Notes: a model not told the origin generated them from the letters alone. Positions 24,466 through 34,858 are shown, numbered from the stretch's first letter. The stretch is 36,862 nucleotides of DNA from an uncultured Lachnospiraceae bacterium (GCA_902781215.1 CACZIO010000033.1:1-36862); one strand, 5' to 3'. Numbers and translations are program-made.

Positions 24466-25761
24466 TTGACTGACAAGAAGAAAGATATGAAGATTCTGCT
24501 CGTCGGCGGAGGCGGCAGAGAGCATGCGATCGCGGACGCGATCCTGCGCAGCAGCCGTGTGGCAAAACTCTACTGCGCGCCCGGCAATGCGGGCATCGCG
24601 CAGATCGCCGAGTGCGTTCCGGTCGGGACCATGGACTTCCCCGCGCTGATCAGCTTCGCGAAGGAGAAGGAGATCGACCTGACCGTCTGCAGCATGGATG
24701 ATCCGCTCTGTGCCGGCATCGTGGATGCCTTCGAGGCGGAGGGCCTGCGCATCTTCGGAACACCCGCCAACGCGGCCATCATCGAGGGCAGCAAGGCTTT
24801 TTCCAAGGATCTCATGAAAAAGTACGGGATCCCGACCGCGGCCTATGAGACCTTTGAGGACGCGGACAAGGCCATCGCCTATCTGGAGGGCGCAAAGTTC
24901 CCGATCGTGCTCAAGGCCTCCGGCCTTGCCCTGGGCAAGGGCGTCCTGATCTGTGAGGACCTGGCGTCCGCGAAGGACGGGATCCGCGAGCTCATGCTGG
25001 ACAAAAAGTTCGGCGACGCGGGCAGCAGCGTGGTCATCGAGGAGTTCATGACCGGCCGCGAGGTGTCCGTGCTGGCCTTTGTGGACGGCACCCACTACCA
25101 GCTGATGACTTCCTCCCAGGATCACAAGCGCCAGGGGGACGGCGACACCGGCCTCAATACCGGCGGCATGGGGACCTTCTCCCCCAGCCCCTTCTATACG
25201 CCGGAGATCGATGCCTGGTGCCGTGAGAATATCTATGACAAGACTGTCGCCGCCATGGCGGCGGAGGGACGTCCTTTCCGCGGCGTTCTCTACTTCGGCC
25301 TGATGATGACACCGGACGGCCCCCGCGTTCTGGAGTACAACACGCGCTTCGGCGACCCCGAGACCCAGGTCGTCCTGCCCCGCATGAAGACCGATATCAT
25401 CGATGTGATGGAGGCCTGCATCGACGGGACCCTGGACACCATCGACCTGGAGTTCGCGGACAATGCCGCGGTCTGTGTGGTCATCGCCTCCGGCGGCTAT
25501 CCGGAGAGCTATGAGAAGGGCAAGATCATCACCGGCCTGGACAGGTTCGACGGCCAGACACAGTACCGCTGCTACCACGCCGGCACATCCCTGGACCAGG
25601 AGGGCAGGATCGTCACAAGCGGCGGCCGTGTCCTGGGCGTCGTCGCCATCGGTGAGAACCTCAAGGCTGCGCGCGCCAATGCCTATGAGGCGGCCGGCTG
25701 GGTCCATTTTGACAAGATGTACATGCGCAGCGACATCGGCAAGGCCATTGAGAGTGTATAA
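24466..25761 (+). CDS. purD: Phosphoribosylamine-glycine ligase
   Basis: A 431-residue GAR synthetase of the ATP-grasp family. It begins MKILLVGGGGREHAIADAI, and shows FPIVLKASGLALGKGV, VVIEEFMTGREVSVLAFVDG, GMGTFSPSPFYTPEI, and VLEYNTRFGDPETQVVLPR, all standard. I take the start as the TTG at 24466, because AGGAGG lies 8 bases before it; the ATG at 24487 (MKILL) is the alternative. It is the last of the pur genes here; a strong terminator follows. PurF, PurL, PurH and others are not in the window. Confidence 0.96.
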   Translation: MTDKKKDMKILLVGGGGREHAIADAILRSSRVAKLYCAPGNAGIAQIAECVPVGTMDFPALISFAKEKEIDLTVCSMDDPLCAGIVDAFEAEGLRIFGTPANAAIIEGSKAFSKDLMKKYGIPTAAYETFEDADKAIAYLEGAKFPIVLKASGLALGKGVLICEDLASAKDGIRELMLDKKFGDAGSSVVIEEFMTGREVSVLAFVDGTHYQLMTSSQDHKRQGDGDTGLNTGGMGTFSPSPFYTPEIDAWCRENIYDKTVAAMAAEGRPFRGVLYFGLMMTPDGPRVLEYNTRFGDPETQVVLPRMKTDIIDVMEACIDGTLDTIDLEFADNAAVCVVIASGGYPESYEKGKIITGLDRFDGQTQYRCYHAGTSLDQEGRIVTSGGRVLGVVAIGENLKAARANAYEAAGWVHFDKMYMRSDIGKAIESV

Positions 25762-25787
25762 GCATCAGGGAATAATGACAGAGCACG

Positions 25788-25821
25788 CTGCCGGCCCGTC
25801 TGGGCCGGCAGTTTTGCTTTT
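25788..25821 (+). terminator. Intrinsic terminator of the pur cluster
   Basis: CTGCCGGCCC (25788-25797) pairs with GGGCCGGCAG (25802-25811) around a 4-base loop, followed by TTTTGCTTTT. Confidence 0.92.
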
Positions 25822-25856
25822 AACCGGCGAATTTTTTCCCCACAAATGAAAAACGG

Positions 25857-25865
25857 TGGTATAAT
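25857..25865 (+). promoter_or_regulatory. Extended -10 promoter of the SH3b-acidic-tail gene
   Basis: TGGTATAAT is a perfect extended -10 element. No good -35 is seen at 17 bases. The coding start is about 120 bases downstream. Confidence 0.55.
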
Positions 25866-25984
25866 GAATCCGATACTGTGAATCATCTGACGGGACTGCT
25901 CTGCGCACGTTCCGCAGAGCGCAAGACACATATGGCGGGGCGGCACAGCCGAAACATCGGGAGGCCCCGACTTGGAGGTTGATA

Positions 25985-27784
25985 ATGAAGAATGCAAGAC
26001 AGGGATACAGAGGCGGCCGGAGACTTGCGGCGCTGATCGCGGCGCTGACGGCGGCAGTCATGCTGGCAATGCCGGCGGCGGCAGCCACCTGTACCGCCTC
26101 GGATGTTATGATCCGCAATTCCGGCGAGGAAAAGGACGGCAACATCATCGGCTCCCTGAATGAGGGGGATAAGGTCACGGTCCGTTCCAAGACGACGGAC
26201 TCCAAGGGCATCGAGTGGTATTACATCGAGCTTCCGAACGGCAACACCGGCTATGTCAAGGCCCAGTGGATCGACAATGACGGCGAAGAGGTGGAGGCCG
26301 AACAGCAGGAAACCGCGCAGGAAGAGGAGCAGCAGGAGACCGAAGCTCCGGCAGCGCAGGATCAGGACACGGAAGAGGAGGATGACGGCGAGGATCTCGA
26401 CGGCTGGACCGAAGAGGATGCCGACATGCTGGCCGGAGGACAGGCGGCAGGAGAGGATGCGGATGCGCAGGAGGATGGTCAGACCGCCGCGGACGGCACC
26501 GCTGCCGGCCAGGAGACGCCCGATGTCGACAACGGTCAGGCCTATGATCCCTACACAGATCCCAATGCCCAGTACAGCATCAATTTCGTCACGGAAAACG
26601 ACGGGACGGGCAGCTGGTATATCTATAATTACGACACGGACAAGAGGATCCGTCTCGGGGATCTGGACAAGCTCAGCGATGCCCAGAACGCAGCGCGGAA
26701 GAATGCCTCCAGCGCGGGAATCTGGCGGACGGTCGCCTGCATCCTGCTGATCCTGCTGGCAGCCCTGCTCATCTTCATGTACATGTTCATGAAGCGGAAC
26801 GGCTACTGGAAGCCCGCGCCTCCCTCCAGGCGCAGCACCAGGCGCCGTGCCCGCGCGCAGGAGGAAGAGGAGGAAGAGGATGACGATTCCTACTCCTGGC
26901 AGGATGATGAAGAGGTGGACGAGGACGATTCCGACGACGAAGACGAGGATGCCGGAGAGGATGAAGCCGGCGATTTCTCCGATGATATCGACGAAGATGA
27001 ATCGGATGAGGACGCCTATGATGAGGATGCGTCCGACGAGGACGATGCTGAGGACGCGCCCGCGGAAAAGCCAGCGAAGTCCTCTCTCAGACAGAGACTC
27101 CTGGCTGCAGCCGCCGCCCGGGGCACGGATGATGACGACATCGACGACGATGAAGCCGACGACGACGCTGACTACATGGACGACGAATACGAAGACGATG
27201 AGTATGACGAGGACGACTACGATGACGAGCGGCCCGCGGCCCGCAGGGGCGGTGTCTTCGGATTCCTGAAAAACTTCTTCACCCCGGACGATGACGAAGA
27301 AGATGAAGACTACGACGATTACGATGACGGGGATGAAGACGAAGAGGAAGAGTACGAAGAGGACGAGGATTACGACGACGAGGAGGAAGAGGAAGAGCCC
27401 CCCGTCAGGAAGAGCCGCAGCCGCGGCAGATCCGCCCGCAGACCCGCGCCCGCACCGCGTCCCAGAAAGCGCCAGCGCGCCAACATCGATTTCGATGAGG
27501 AGTCTGATTATCCGGAGGATGCCGATCTCCTGTCCTTTACCCAGCGCGAGGTGAAACCTGCCGCAGAGGAGGATGCAGAGGCAGAGCCGGAGGAGACCGC
27601 TGCGAAGGCACCCGCGGCGGCAGCGCCCGAAAAGCCGGCGCCGCAGCCCGCGCCCCGCAAGGCAAAGCCCGCACCCGCCCCGGTCGAGGAAGAGGATGAG
27701 GATATGGATTTCTATGCCGACGACGATGACGACATGGAGTATTCCTTCCTGGCAGGATCCTCCCGTAGGAACAGCCGCAGGTAA
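25985..27784 (+). CDS. Secreted SH3b domain, one membrane span, and a very acidic cytoplasmic tail
   Basis: A 599-residue protein. An N-terminal signal sequence ends near AAAATC (about residues 12-35). An SH3-like domain (about 36-97) follows, with the typical MIRNSGEEKDGNIIGSL and NTGYVKAQWID. An acidic, Gln-rich linker (100-190), a short folded stretch (198-235, QYSINFVTENDGTGSWYIY), and a single membrane span (247-269) come next. The remaining 330 residues are cytoplasmic: mostly Asp/Glu runs, with a basic patch (KSRSRGRSARRPAPAPRP) and short hydrophobic motifs such as GGVFGFLKNFFTPDD. SH3b domains bind cell-wall peptides, so a wall sensor or an anchor for a cytoplasmic machine is plausible. 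The start at 25985 has GGAGG 7 bases upstream; the upstream TTG is unlikely. Nothing similar is known to me by function. Confidence 0.85.
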   Translation: MKNARQGYRGGRRLAALIAALTAAVMLAMPAAAATCTASDVMIRNSGEEKDGNIIGSLNEGDKVTVRSKTTDSKGIEWYYIELPNGNTGYVKAQWIDNDGEEVEAEQQETAQEEEQQETEAPAAQDQDTEEEDDGEDLDGWTEEDADMLAGGQAAGEDADAQEDGQTAADGTAAGQETPDVDNGQAYDPYTDPNAQYSINFVTENDGTGSWYIYNYDTDKRIRLGDLDKLSDAQNAARKNASSAGIWRTVACILLILLAALLIFMYMFMKRNGYWKPAPPSRRSTRRRARAQEEEEEEDDDSYSWQDDEEVDEDDSDDEDEDAGEDEAGDFSDDIDEDESDEDAYDEDASDEDDAEDAPAEKPAKSSLRQRLLAAAAARGTDDDDIDDDEADDDADYMDDEYEDDEYDEDDYDDERPAARRGGVFGFLKNFFTPDDDEEDEDYDDYDDGDEDEEEEYEEDEDYDDEEEEEEPPVRKSRSRGRSARRPAPAPRPRKRQRANIDFDEESDYPEDADLLSFTQREVKPAAEEDAEAEPEETAAKAPAAAAPEKPAPQPAPRKAKPAPAPVEEEDEDMDFYADDDDDMEYSFLAGSSRRNSRR

Positions 27785-27906
27785 ATGGCGGCCCGCCTCC
27801 CTGCTGTACAGATTCCTGACTGTCCATGCCTGCTCCGGCATCTGTGAACTGCCGTGAGGACCGGCCGGCAGGACCTCTGTACAGGCCCCGGGATCATACC
27901 GTAATC

Positions 27907-27957
27907 TTGACAGAGCATGACACTTGTTATATCTTAAATATAACAGTGCATGCTCTG
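27907..27957 (+). promoter_or_regulatory. Promoter inside a long dyad upstream of the GntR gene
   Basis: TTGACA (27907-27912, perfect), 17-base spacer, TATCTT (27930-27935). The promoter is wrapped in an inverted repeat: arms 27911-27931 and 27939-27957 share CAGAGCATG, CACT and GTTATAT, with two bulged bases in the left arm and a 5-7 base centre. A regulator bound to the dyad would cover the promoter. The GntR start is about 50 bases downstream. The dyad ends in CCTTTCTTTT, so a terminator for the upstream gene is an alternative reading. Confidence 0.72.
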
Positions 27958-28003
27958 CCTTTCTTTTCGCGCGGGCATGTGGTCGTTGAGGAGGGTTTAT
28001 GCT

Positions 28004-28372
28004 ATGCTTATCAAGATCGATTTCAGTTCAGAAGAGGCAATCTATCAACAGCTCTGCAATCAGATCATCCTGGGGATCGCGACTGCGGCCCTGGAGGAGG
28101 GGCAGGCGCTTCCCTCTGTCCGCCAGATGGCGGACGAGATCGGGATCAACATGCATACGGTGAACAAGGCCTACTCCATCCTCCGGCAGGAGGGATTCGT
28201 CAAGATGGACAGGAGGCGCGGCGCGATCGTATCCGTGGATGTGGACGCCCTCCGCGCGAGGGCACAGCTGGAAAAAGACCTGCGCAAGCTCCTGGCCCAG
28301 GCCAGGTGCCGGAATATGACCCGGCAGGAGCTGCACCGAATGGTGGACAGCATCTATGATGACTATGAGTAA
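28004..28372 (+). CDS. GntR-family transcriptional regulator, YtrA-type
   Basis: A 122-residue regulator with an N-terminal winged helix (about residues 8-75: IYQQLCNQIILGIATAAL, LPSVRQMADEIGINMHTVNK, YSILRQEGFVKMDRRRGAIV) and a short helical C-terminus, the layout of the YtrA subfamily. YtrA-type repressors usually control an adjacent ABC transporter; here the next gene is clpC. The start at 28004 has GAGGAGG 8-9 bases upstream; the frame extends to 27950 without one. Its own promoter lies inside a long dyad, so it likely represses itself. This is the position where CtsR is found in Bacillus clpC operons, but the protein is unrelated to CtsR. Confidence 0.93.
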   Translation: MLIKIDFSSEEAIYQQLCNQIILGIATAALEEGQALPSVRQMADEIGINMHTVNKAYSILRQEGFVKMDRRRGAIVSVDVDALRARAQLEKDLRKLLAQARCRNMTRQELHRMVDSIYDDYE

Positions 28373-28393
28373 GTAAATAAAGGATGCCCGGCC

Positions 28394-28468
28394 GCCGTCC
28401 CCTCGGGACGGCCGTGCACAGGCATGCACGACAAAACCAACGAAAAGGCGCACCCGCGCCGATTTTTT
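28394..28468 (+). terminator. Attenuator-like hairpins between the GntR gene and clpC
   Basis: GCCGTCCC-CTC-GGGACGGC (28394-28412) and GTGCA/TGCAC (about 28414-28429) are followed by a small terminator: GGCGC-ACCC-GCGCC (28447-28460) then GATTTTTT (28461-28468). The T-run ends 15 bases before the clpC ATG. Partial termination between the two genes is likely; the stem is short, so read-through is expected. Confidence 0.6.
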
Positions 28469-28482
28469 CTGGCAGGAGTTAC

Positions 28483-31044
<2,562 letters not shown>

Positions 31045-31092
31045 AGCCCGCGGGATAACGGACTTTTATGAAAGTGAAATAGCTCAAGAACA

Positions 31093-31118
31093 GCGGCTGC
31101 TGTCGCGACGGCGGCCGC
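31093..31118 (+). promoter_or_regulatory. 26-bp near-perfect palindrome ahead of radA
   Basis: The site is centred on GTCGCGAC and differs from perfect symmetry at only two positions, both G-T compatible in RNA. It lies 17 bases before the radA start. A smaller hairpin, ATTGT-CTGGA-ACAAT, then covers the only GGA upstream of the radA ATG and could hide its ribosome binding site. Possible operator or RNA element. Confidence 0.45.
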
Positions 31119-31134
31119 AATTGTCTGGAACAAT

Positions 31135-32511
31135 ATGGCAAAAAAGATCAGAACTGTTTTTTACTGCAGCAGCTGCGGGCATGAGTCGGCCAAATGGCTG
31201 GGCCAGTGCCCCGCCTGCAGAGAGTGGAATACAATGGTGGAAGCCCCCGCGCCGGCCAGGACGGCGGGGGCTTTCTCCGCTGCAAAGAGCATGGCCCGTC
31301 CGGGGGCCGGCAGAAAGCCTGTCCCCCTGTCCGCGGTGGAGGAGTCGGACGAGGACAGGTTCTCCACGGGCTTCGCGGAGCTGGACCGGGTCCTGGGCGG
31401 CGGTGTCGTCGCGGGTTCCATGATCCTGCTGGGCGGCGATCCCGGCATCGGCAAATCGACGATCCTGCTGCAGACCGCCAGGAATATGGCCGGGGCAGGG
31501 AGCGACGTCCTCTATATCTCCGGCGAGGAGTCCCTGCGCCAGATCAAGATGCGGGGCAGGCGGATCGGGGAGATCTCGGACCGGCTGCGCTTTATGTGTG
31601 AGACGGACCTCGATGCCATCACGGACGTGCTGGGAGAGGCGAAGCCCCGCCTGGCCATCATCGACTCCATCCAGACCATGTACAGCGCCCAGGTCCAGGG
31701 GTCGCCCGGCAGCATCACCCAGATCCGCGAGGCGACGGGGGTCCTGCTGCGTGTCGCCAAGGAGACCGGGATCACCTTTTTCCTGGTCGGCCATGTCACC
31801 AAGGAGGGCAATGTCGCGGGACCCCGCGTCCTGGAACACATGGTGGATGCGGTCCTGTATTTCGAGGGCGACCGCTATGCCTCCTACCGGATCCTGCGCA
31901 GCGTCAAGAACCGCTTCGGGTCGACCAATGAGATCGGCATCTTCGAGATGCGGGGAGACGGCCTGGCGGAGGTCCTCAACCCGTCTGAATTTCTGCTCAG
32001 CGGCCGGCCCCACGACGCCGGCGGCAGTGTGGTCACCTGCTCCATGGAGGGGACGAGGCCCCTGCTCCTGGAGGTCCAGGCCCTGGTCTGCCGGACCAGC
32101 TACGGCTATCCCAAAAGACAGGCCACCGGCACCGACTACAACCGCGTCAGTCTCCTCATGGCTGTCATCGAGAAGCGGCTGGGCGTCCCCATGTCCCAGT
32201 ATGACGCCTACATCAACCTGGCCGGCGGCATCCGCCAGACCGAACCGGCCCTGGACCTGGGGATCGTGCTGGCCATCCTGTCCAGCTTCCGCAATGTGCC
32301 CGTCGACGACCACATGATCGTGTTCGGCGAGGTCGGTCTGTCCGGCGAGGTCCGCGCGGTCTCCATGGCCCAGATGCGGATCCAGGAGGCGGCCAAGATG
32401 GGCTTTACCAGCTGTGTCCTGCCCCGGACCAATATGCGCCGCCTGCAGGCGCCGGAGGGAATGCGGCTCATCCCCGTCGGATCCCTGGCCGAGCTGGGCG
32501 ATGTTTTTTGA
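31135..32511 (+). CDS. radA: DNA repair protein RadA (Sms)
   Basis: A 458-residue RecA-like ATPase that promotes branch migration in recombination. It has the N-terminal zinc motif (CSSCGHESAKWLGQCPAC, residues 11-28), Walker A GGDPGIGKST (about 100), Walker B LAIIDSIQTMY, the RadA signature KNRFG (about residue 258), and a C-terminal Lon-like domain ending in LIPVGSLAEL. The gene starts 90 bases after clpC, an arrangement conserved in Firmicutes. The ribosome binding site is weak (GGA at 6 bases) and may be folded into a hairpin. A GC-rich palindrome lies just upstream. Confidence 0.97.
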   Translation: MAKKIRTVFYCSSCGHESAKWLGQCPACREWNTMVEAPAPARTAGAFSAAKSMARPGAGRKPVPLSAVEESDEDRFSTGFAELDRVLGGGVVAGSMILLGGDPGIGKSTILLQTARNMAGAGSDVLYISGEESLRQIKMRGRRIGEISDRLRFMCETDLDAITDVLGEAKPRLAIIDSIQTMYSAQVQGSPGSITQIREATGVLLRVAKETGITFFLVGHVTKEGNVAGPRVLEHMVDAVLYFEGDRYASYRILRSVKNRFGSTNEIGIFEMRGDGLAEVLNPSEFLLSGRPHDAGGSVVTCSMEGTRPLLLEVQALVCRTSYGYPKRQATGTDYNRVSLLMAVIEKRLGVPMSQYDAYINLAGGIRQTEPALDLGIVLAILSSFRNVPVDDHMIVFGEVGLSGEVRAVSMAQMRIQEAAKMGFTSCVLPRTNMRRLQAPEGMRLIPVGSLAELGDVF

Positions 32512-32591
32512 AAGAACACATTTTTTCTGACACATTGCCGGCGCATACGCGCGACTATCATAATGACAAGGACAGGAGGAATGAACAGAAC

Positions 32592-32831
32592 ATGGCCATC
32601 AACCCCATGCAGATCCTGAAGATCAGAGACACCCTGAACGCCTTTCGCAGCCGCCATCCCGGATTCTCCCGCTTTATCGCGGACATCCGCAGACGCGGTC
32701 TGCCGGAGGGGACGGTCATGGATATGATCGTGACCATGCCGGACGGAAAAACGATGAAGACCAACTTTCGCGTGTCCCAGGAGGACCTGGACCTCATCCG
32801 CATGCTCGGCGAACTGAGCCGGCAGAAATGA
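32592..32831 (+). CDS. Small protein of unknown function after radA
   Basis: A 79-residue protein that I do not recognise. It has an N-terminal amphipathic helix (MAINPMQILKIRDTLNAFRS), a basic stretch, and a beta-like C-terminal half (VMDMIVTMPDGKTMKTNFRV, then SQEDLDLIRMLGELSR). AGGAGG lies 12 bases before the Met at 32592; the frame runs back to 32508 within the radA end without a ribosome binding site, so the shorter start is preferred. It sits 80 bases after radA on the same strand. No membrane segment. Confidence 0.72.
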   Translation: MAINPMQILKIRDTLNAFRSRHPGFSRFIADIRRRGLPEGTVMDMIVTMPDGKTMKTNFRVSQEDLDLIRMLGELSRQK

Positions 32832-32841
32832 CCGCGAGACG

Positions 32842-32886
32842 AAAAAAAACAGAGGCAGCCGCATCATTGCTGATGCAGCTGCCTCT
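32842..32886 (-). terminator. Terminator of the rubrerythrin gene
   Basis: AGAGGCAGC (32851-32859) pairs with GCTGCCTCT (32878-32886), with inner GCATCA-TTGC-TGATGC. On the minus strand the stem is followed by eight T, so it ends the rubrerythrin transcript. No T-run exists on the plus side. Confidence 0.88.
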
Positions 32887-32983
32887 GCTGTTGTACGCTG
32901 TCAAACGCGTTCAAGGCTTTCACGCGGTCCGGCGGGAAAGAAAACGGAAGGTCCGGTCCGTCTGACCGGTGCCGGGACAAGCA

Positions 32984-33547
32984 TCAATAGTTGTCCGCAT
33001 GGATCTCAAAATATGCCTGAGGGTGGTTGCAGACAGGACATACATCGGGGGCCGCAGGGCCGACGACGATGTGGCCGCAGTTGCCGCACTCCCAGATCCT
33101 GTCTCCGTCCTTGGAGAAGACCAGACCGCCCTTGATGTTTTCAATCAGCTTGCGATAGCGGGCCTCGTGCTCCTTCTCGATCGCGGCGACCATCTCAAAC
33201 AGGTCCGCGATCTCATTGAAGCCCTCCTCGCGGGCTTCCTTCGCGAAGCCGGGATACATTTCCTGCCACTCCTCGGCTTCGCCGTCCGCGGCGATCTCGA
33301 GATTGTCGACGGTGCTGTGGACACCCTCCAGGATCTTGTACCAGATCTTGGCGTGCTCTTTCTCATTGTCAGCGGTCTGCAGGAAGATCTTGGCGATCTG
33401 CTCGTAGCCGTCCTTTTTGGCCTTGGAAGCAAAGTAGGTGTACTTGTTCCTTGCCTGGGACTCGCCGGCGAATGCCGCCATCAGGTTGTCGAAGGTCTTC
33501 GTACCGATCAGGTTTTTGCCGAGAGATGCATAATAATCCTGTGCCAT
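32984..33547 (-). CDS. rbr: Rubrerythrin
   Basis: A 187-residue non-haem iron protein that reduces hydrogen peroxide in anaerobes. The ferritin-like part carries carboxylate/His motifs: GESQARNKY (about residue 28), NEKEHAKIW (61-69), and EKEHEARY (124-131). A C-terminal rubredoxin-like domain binds iron through Cys154 and Cys157 (CGNCG) and Cys170 and Cys173 (CPVC). The start at 33547 has GGAGG about 7 bases upstream; the frame reaches 33577. A perfect 15-bp palindrome lies 37-51 bases upstream and a terminator follows. It is the only oxidative-defence gene in the window. Confidence 0.97.
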   Translation of the reverse strand: MAQDYYASLGKNLIGTKTFDNLMAAFAGESQARNKYTYFASKAKKDGYEQIAKIFLQTADNEKEHAKIWYKILEGVHSTVDNLEIAADGEAEEWQEMYPGFAKEAREEGFNEIADLFEMVAAIEKEHEARYRKLIENIKGGLVFSKDGDRIWECGNCGHIVVGPAAPDVCPVCNHPQAYFEIHADNY

Positions 33548-33561
33548 AGCTGCCTCCTTTG

Positions 33562-33598
33562 ATAATACTTGAAACACAATTCATTTGTTTGAAACAAA
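33562..33598 (-). promoter_or_regulatory. Putative operator/promoter of rubrerythrin
   Basis: A perfect palindrome TTTGTTT-G-AAACAAA (33584-33598) lies upstream of a TATTAT -10-like box (33562-33567 on the minus strand), and a related TTTCAAG half repeats between them. The -35 is poor, so activation or repression at this dyad is likely. It does not match the PerR box I know. Confidence 0.5.
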
Positions 33599-34007
33599 GT
33601 GGATGGATTCGGGTCGGAACCGGACAAAACTGCAGCAGATGTATAGAAAATAATAGAAATCTTTCACTGAAACAGGTCTGTTGCCGGTTCCGGAGGATTT
33701 CAAATCCATAAATATAGTATCACACTTCTGCGTGGTTAATAAATGCTAACCTTTGCGCCCGGGCATTATAGAACGAAAAGAGGCTCGACCCGCGGTCGAC
33801 TTAGGGCATGTGTCCCGGTCAGGATGGCAGGAGCAATGGAGAGAAGTCTACCAGAGCACTGAAGGATAGTCCTCCATAACTCCGAAGCGGAGTCTGCCGG
33901 AGTCCCCGAAGAAAAGACTTTTCCGAATGTAAAAATAGATGTATGATATTAAGAGCAAATTCAGCCGGCCGGTATCTTCTCCGGCATAACTGGAAAGGGT
34001 TAAGAGA
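33599..34007. other. Gene-free structured region between rubrerythrin and the PH-domain gene
   Basis: There is no convincing gene in 409 bases. CGGAACCGG (33615-33623) pairs with CCGGTTCCG (33684-33692) around an A/T-rich loop, and TGGATT (33604-33609) pairs with AATCCA (33703-33708) outside it. Further stems are TCGACC-CGC-GGTCGA (33785-33799) and ACTCCG-AAG-CGGAGT (33879-33893). The end has A/T-rich DNA (33930-33960) that may hold the promoter of the next gene. I do not recognise an RNA family. Confidence 0.4.
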
Positions 34008-34520
34008 ATGATCAGAGAAAAAGACAGCAGCACAGAGGCTGCTGCAGCGAACGAGTCCCGCAGTGCTTCGGGGACGCCCCGCGACACCGCGGCGGACGTC
34101 CGCGCGCAGGAGCGCAGGTCAATGGCGGGGCAGGGAAAGCTGGTCTACAAAGAGAAGAAGAGATGGGGCTTTCTGGGCCTTCCCTTTACGTTTACCACCT
34201 ATCTTCTCTATGAGAATGATATCCAGATCAAGACCGGCCTGTTCTCCTCGATGGAAAATGACTGCTATATGTACCGTGTGATCGATGTCCAGCTGCGGAT
34301 CAGCTTCCTGCAGAGGCTGTTCGGCCTCGGGACCGTGATCTGCGCGACATCGGACGCGACGAACAGGACGATCGTGCTCAAAAATATCCGGCACGCCAGG
34401 GAGATCAAGGACTTTATCTACCGGGCTTCCGAGGAGGCCAAGCTCCGCAGGCGGACGGTGAATATGCAGAATATCGGCGCCTACGAGGATCTGGACGGCG
34501 ACGGTGTTCCGGACTTATGA
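34008..34520 (+). CDS. Bacterial PH-domain protein (bPH2/YdbS-like)
   Basis: A 170-residue protein. Residues 45-145 match the bacterial pleckstrin-homology fold: RWGFLGLPFTFTTYLLYEND, IQIKTGLFSSMENDCYMYRV, then TIVLKNIRHAREIKDFIY. The first 40 residues are a charged, disordered tail and the end is an EF-hand-like Asp cluster (DLDGDGVPDL). Unlike YdbS/YdbT it has no membrane helices, so it would be a cytoplasmic binder or membrane-associated by contact. AAAGGG is 9-10 bases before the ATG. Its stop overlaps the next gene (ATGA), so the two are coupled. Confidence 0.82.
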   Translation: MIREKDSSTEAAAANESRSASGTPRDTAADVRAQERRSMAGQGKLVYKEKKRWGFLGLPFTFTTYLLYENDIQIKTGLFSSMENDCYMYRVIDVQLRISFLQRLFGLGTVICATSDATNRTIVLKNIRHAREIKDFIYRASEEAKLRRRTVNMQNIGAYEDLDGDGVPDL

Positions 34521-34858
34521 GGCAATCGATGGAGTTTTATAAAAATCTGTACATAAGTCCCCGCGTCCGCAATCCGAAGCAGGTCCGCAGAGACCTGGTC
34601 CGGGGAAAGGGACACCTGAGGATTTATGTGCTCGTACTTGCAAAAAACGGCGAGGGAAAGCCGCAGCTGGAGATCATGCACTGTGCCAATCTCCAGACAG
34701 GCTGGTACCGCGCGCATCCTCCGCTGATCGTGGGGATCGCGGAGGGCAGAAGTGATGCGATCGAGCTGGTCGCCAGCCTCGCGGAGGATGCTTTTTACGC
34801 GACCAGGCAGTGGGATGCCGCTGCGTATCTGGCATCCCGTATGGAGGGCTCCTGGTGA
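34517..34858 (+). CDS. Unknown 113-residue protein, coupled to the PH-domain gene
   Basis: I do not recognise this protein. It is basic at the N-terminus (MRQSMEFYKNLYISPRVRNP, KQVRRDLVRGKGHLRIYVLV) and has a beta-rich middle with a single Cys, then an amphipathic helix (LVASLAEDAFYATRQWDAAA). It overlaps the PH-domain gene by 4 bases (ATGA) and ends at TGATG, shared with the DUF2953 start, so all three are translated in series. A second Met at 34529 is possible. Confidence 0.75.
   Translation: MRQSMEFYKNLYISPRVRNPKQVRRDLVRGKGHLRIYVLVLAKNGEGKPQLEIMHCANLQTGWYRAHPPLIVGIAEGRSDAIELVASLAEDAFYATRQWDAAAYLASRMEGSW

Noticed and set aside
23497-25707. 736-residue minus-strand open frame across purM-purN-purD
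   Set aside because: It overlaps three certain genes and has shadow composition; no domain fits.
25883-27841. 652-residue minus-strand frame opposite the SH3b-acidic-tail gene
   Set aside because: Runs of Val, Ile, Leu and Phe arise from reading Asp/Glu codons backwards. They imitate membrane segments but have no family match or start signal.
27912-27957. Simple terminator of the upstream acidic-tail gene
   Set aside because: Not excluded. The dyad has only an interrupted T-run (CCTTTCTTTT), and it encloses a consensus promoter, so I prefer an operator.
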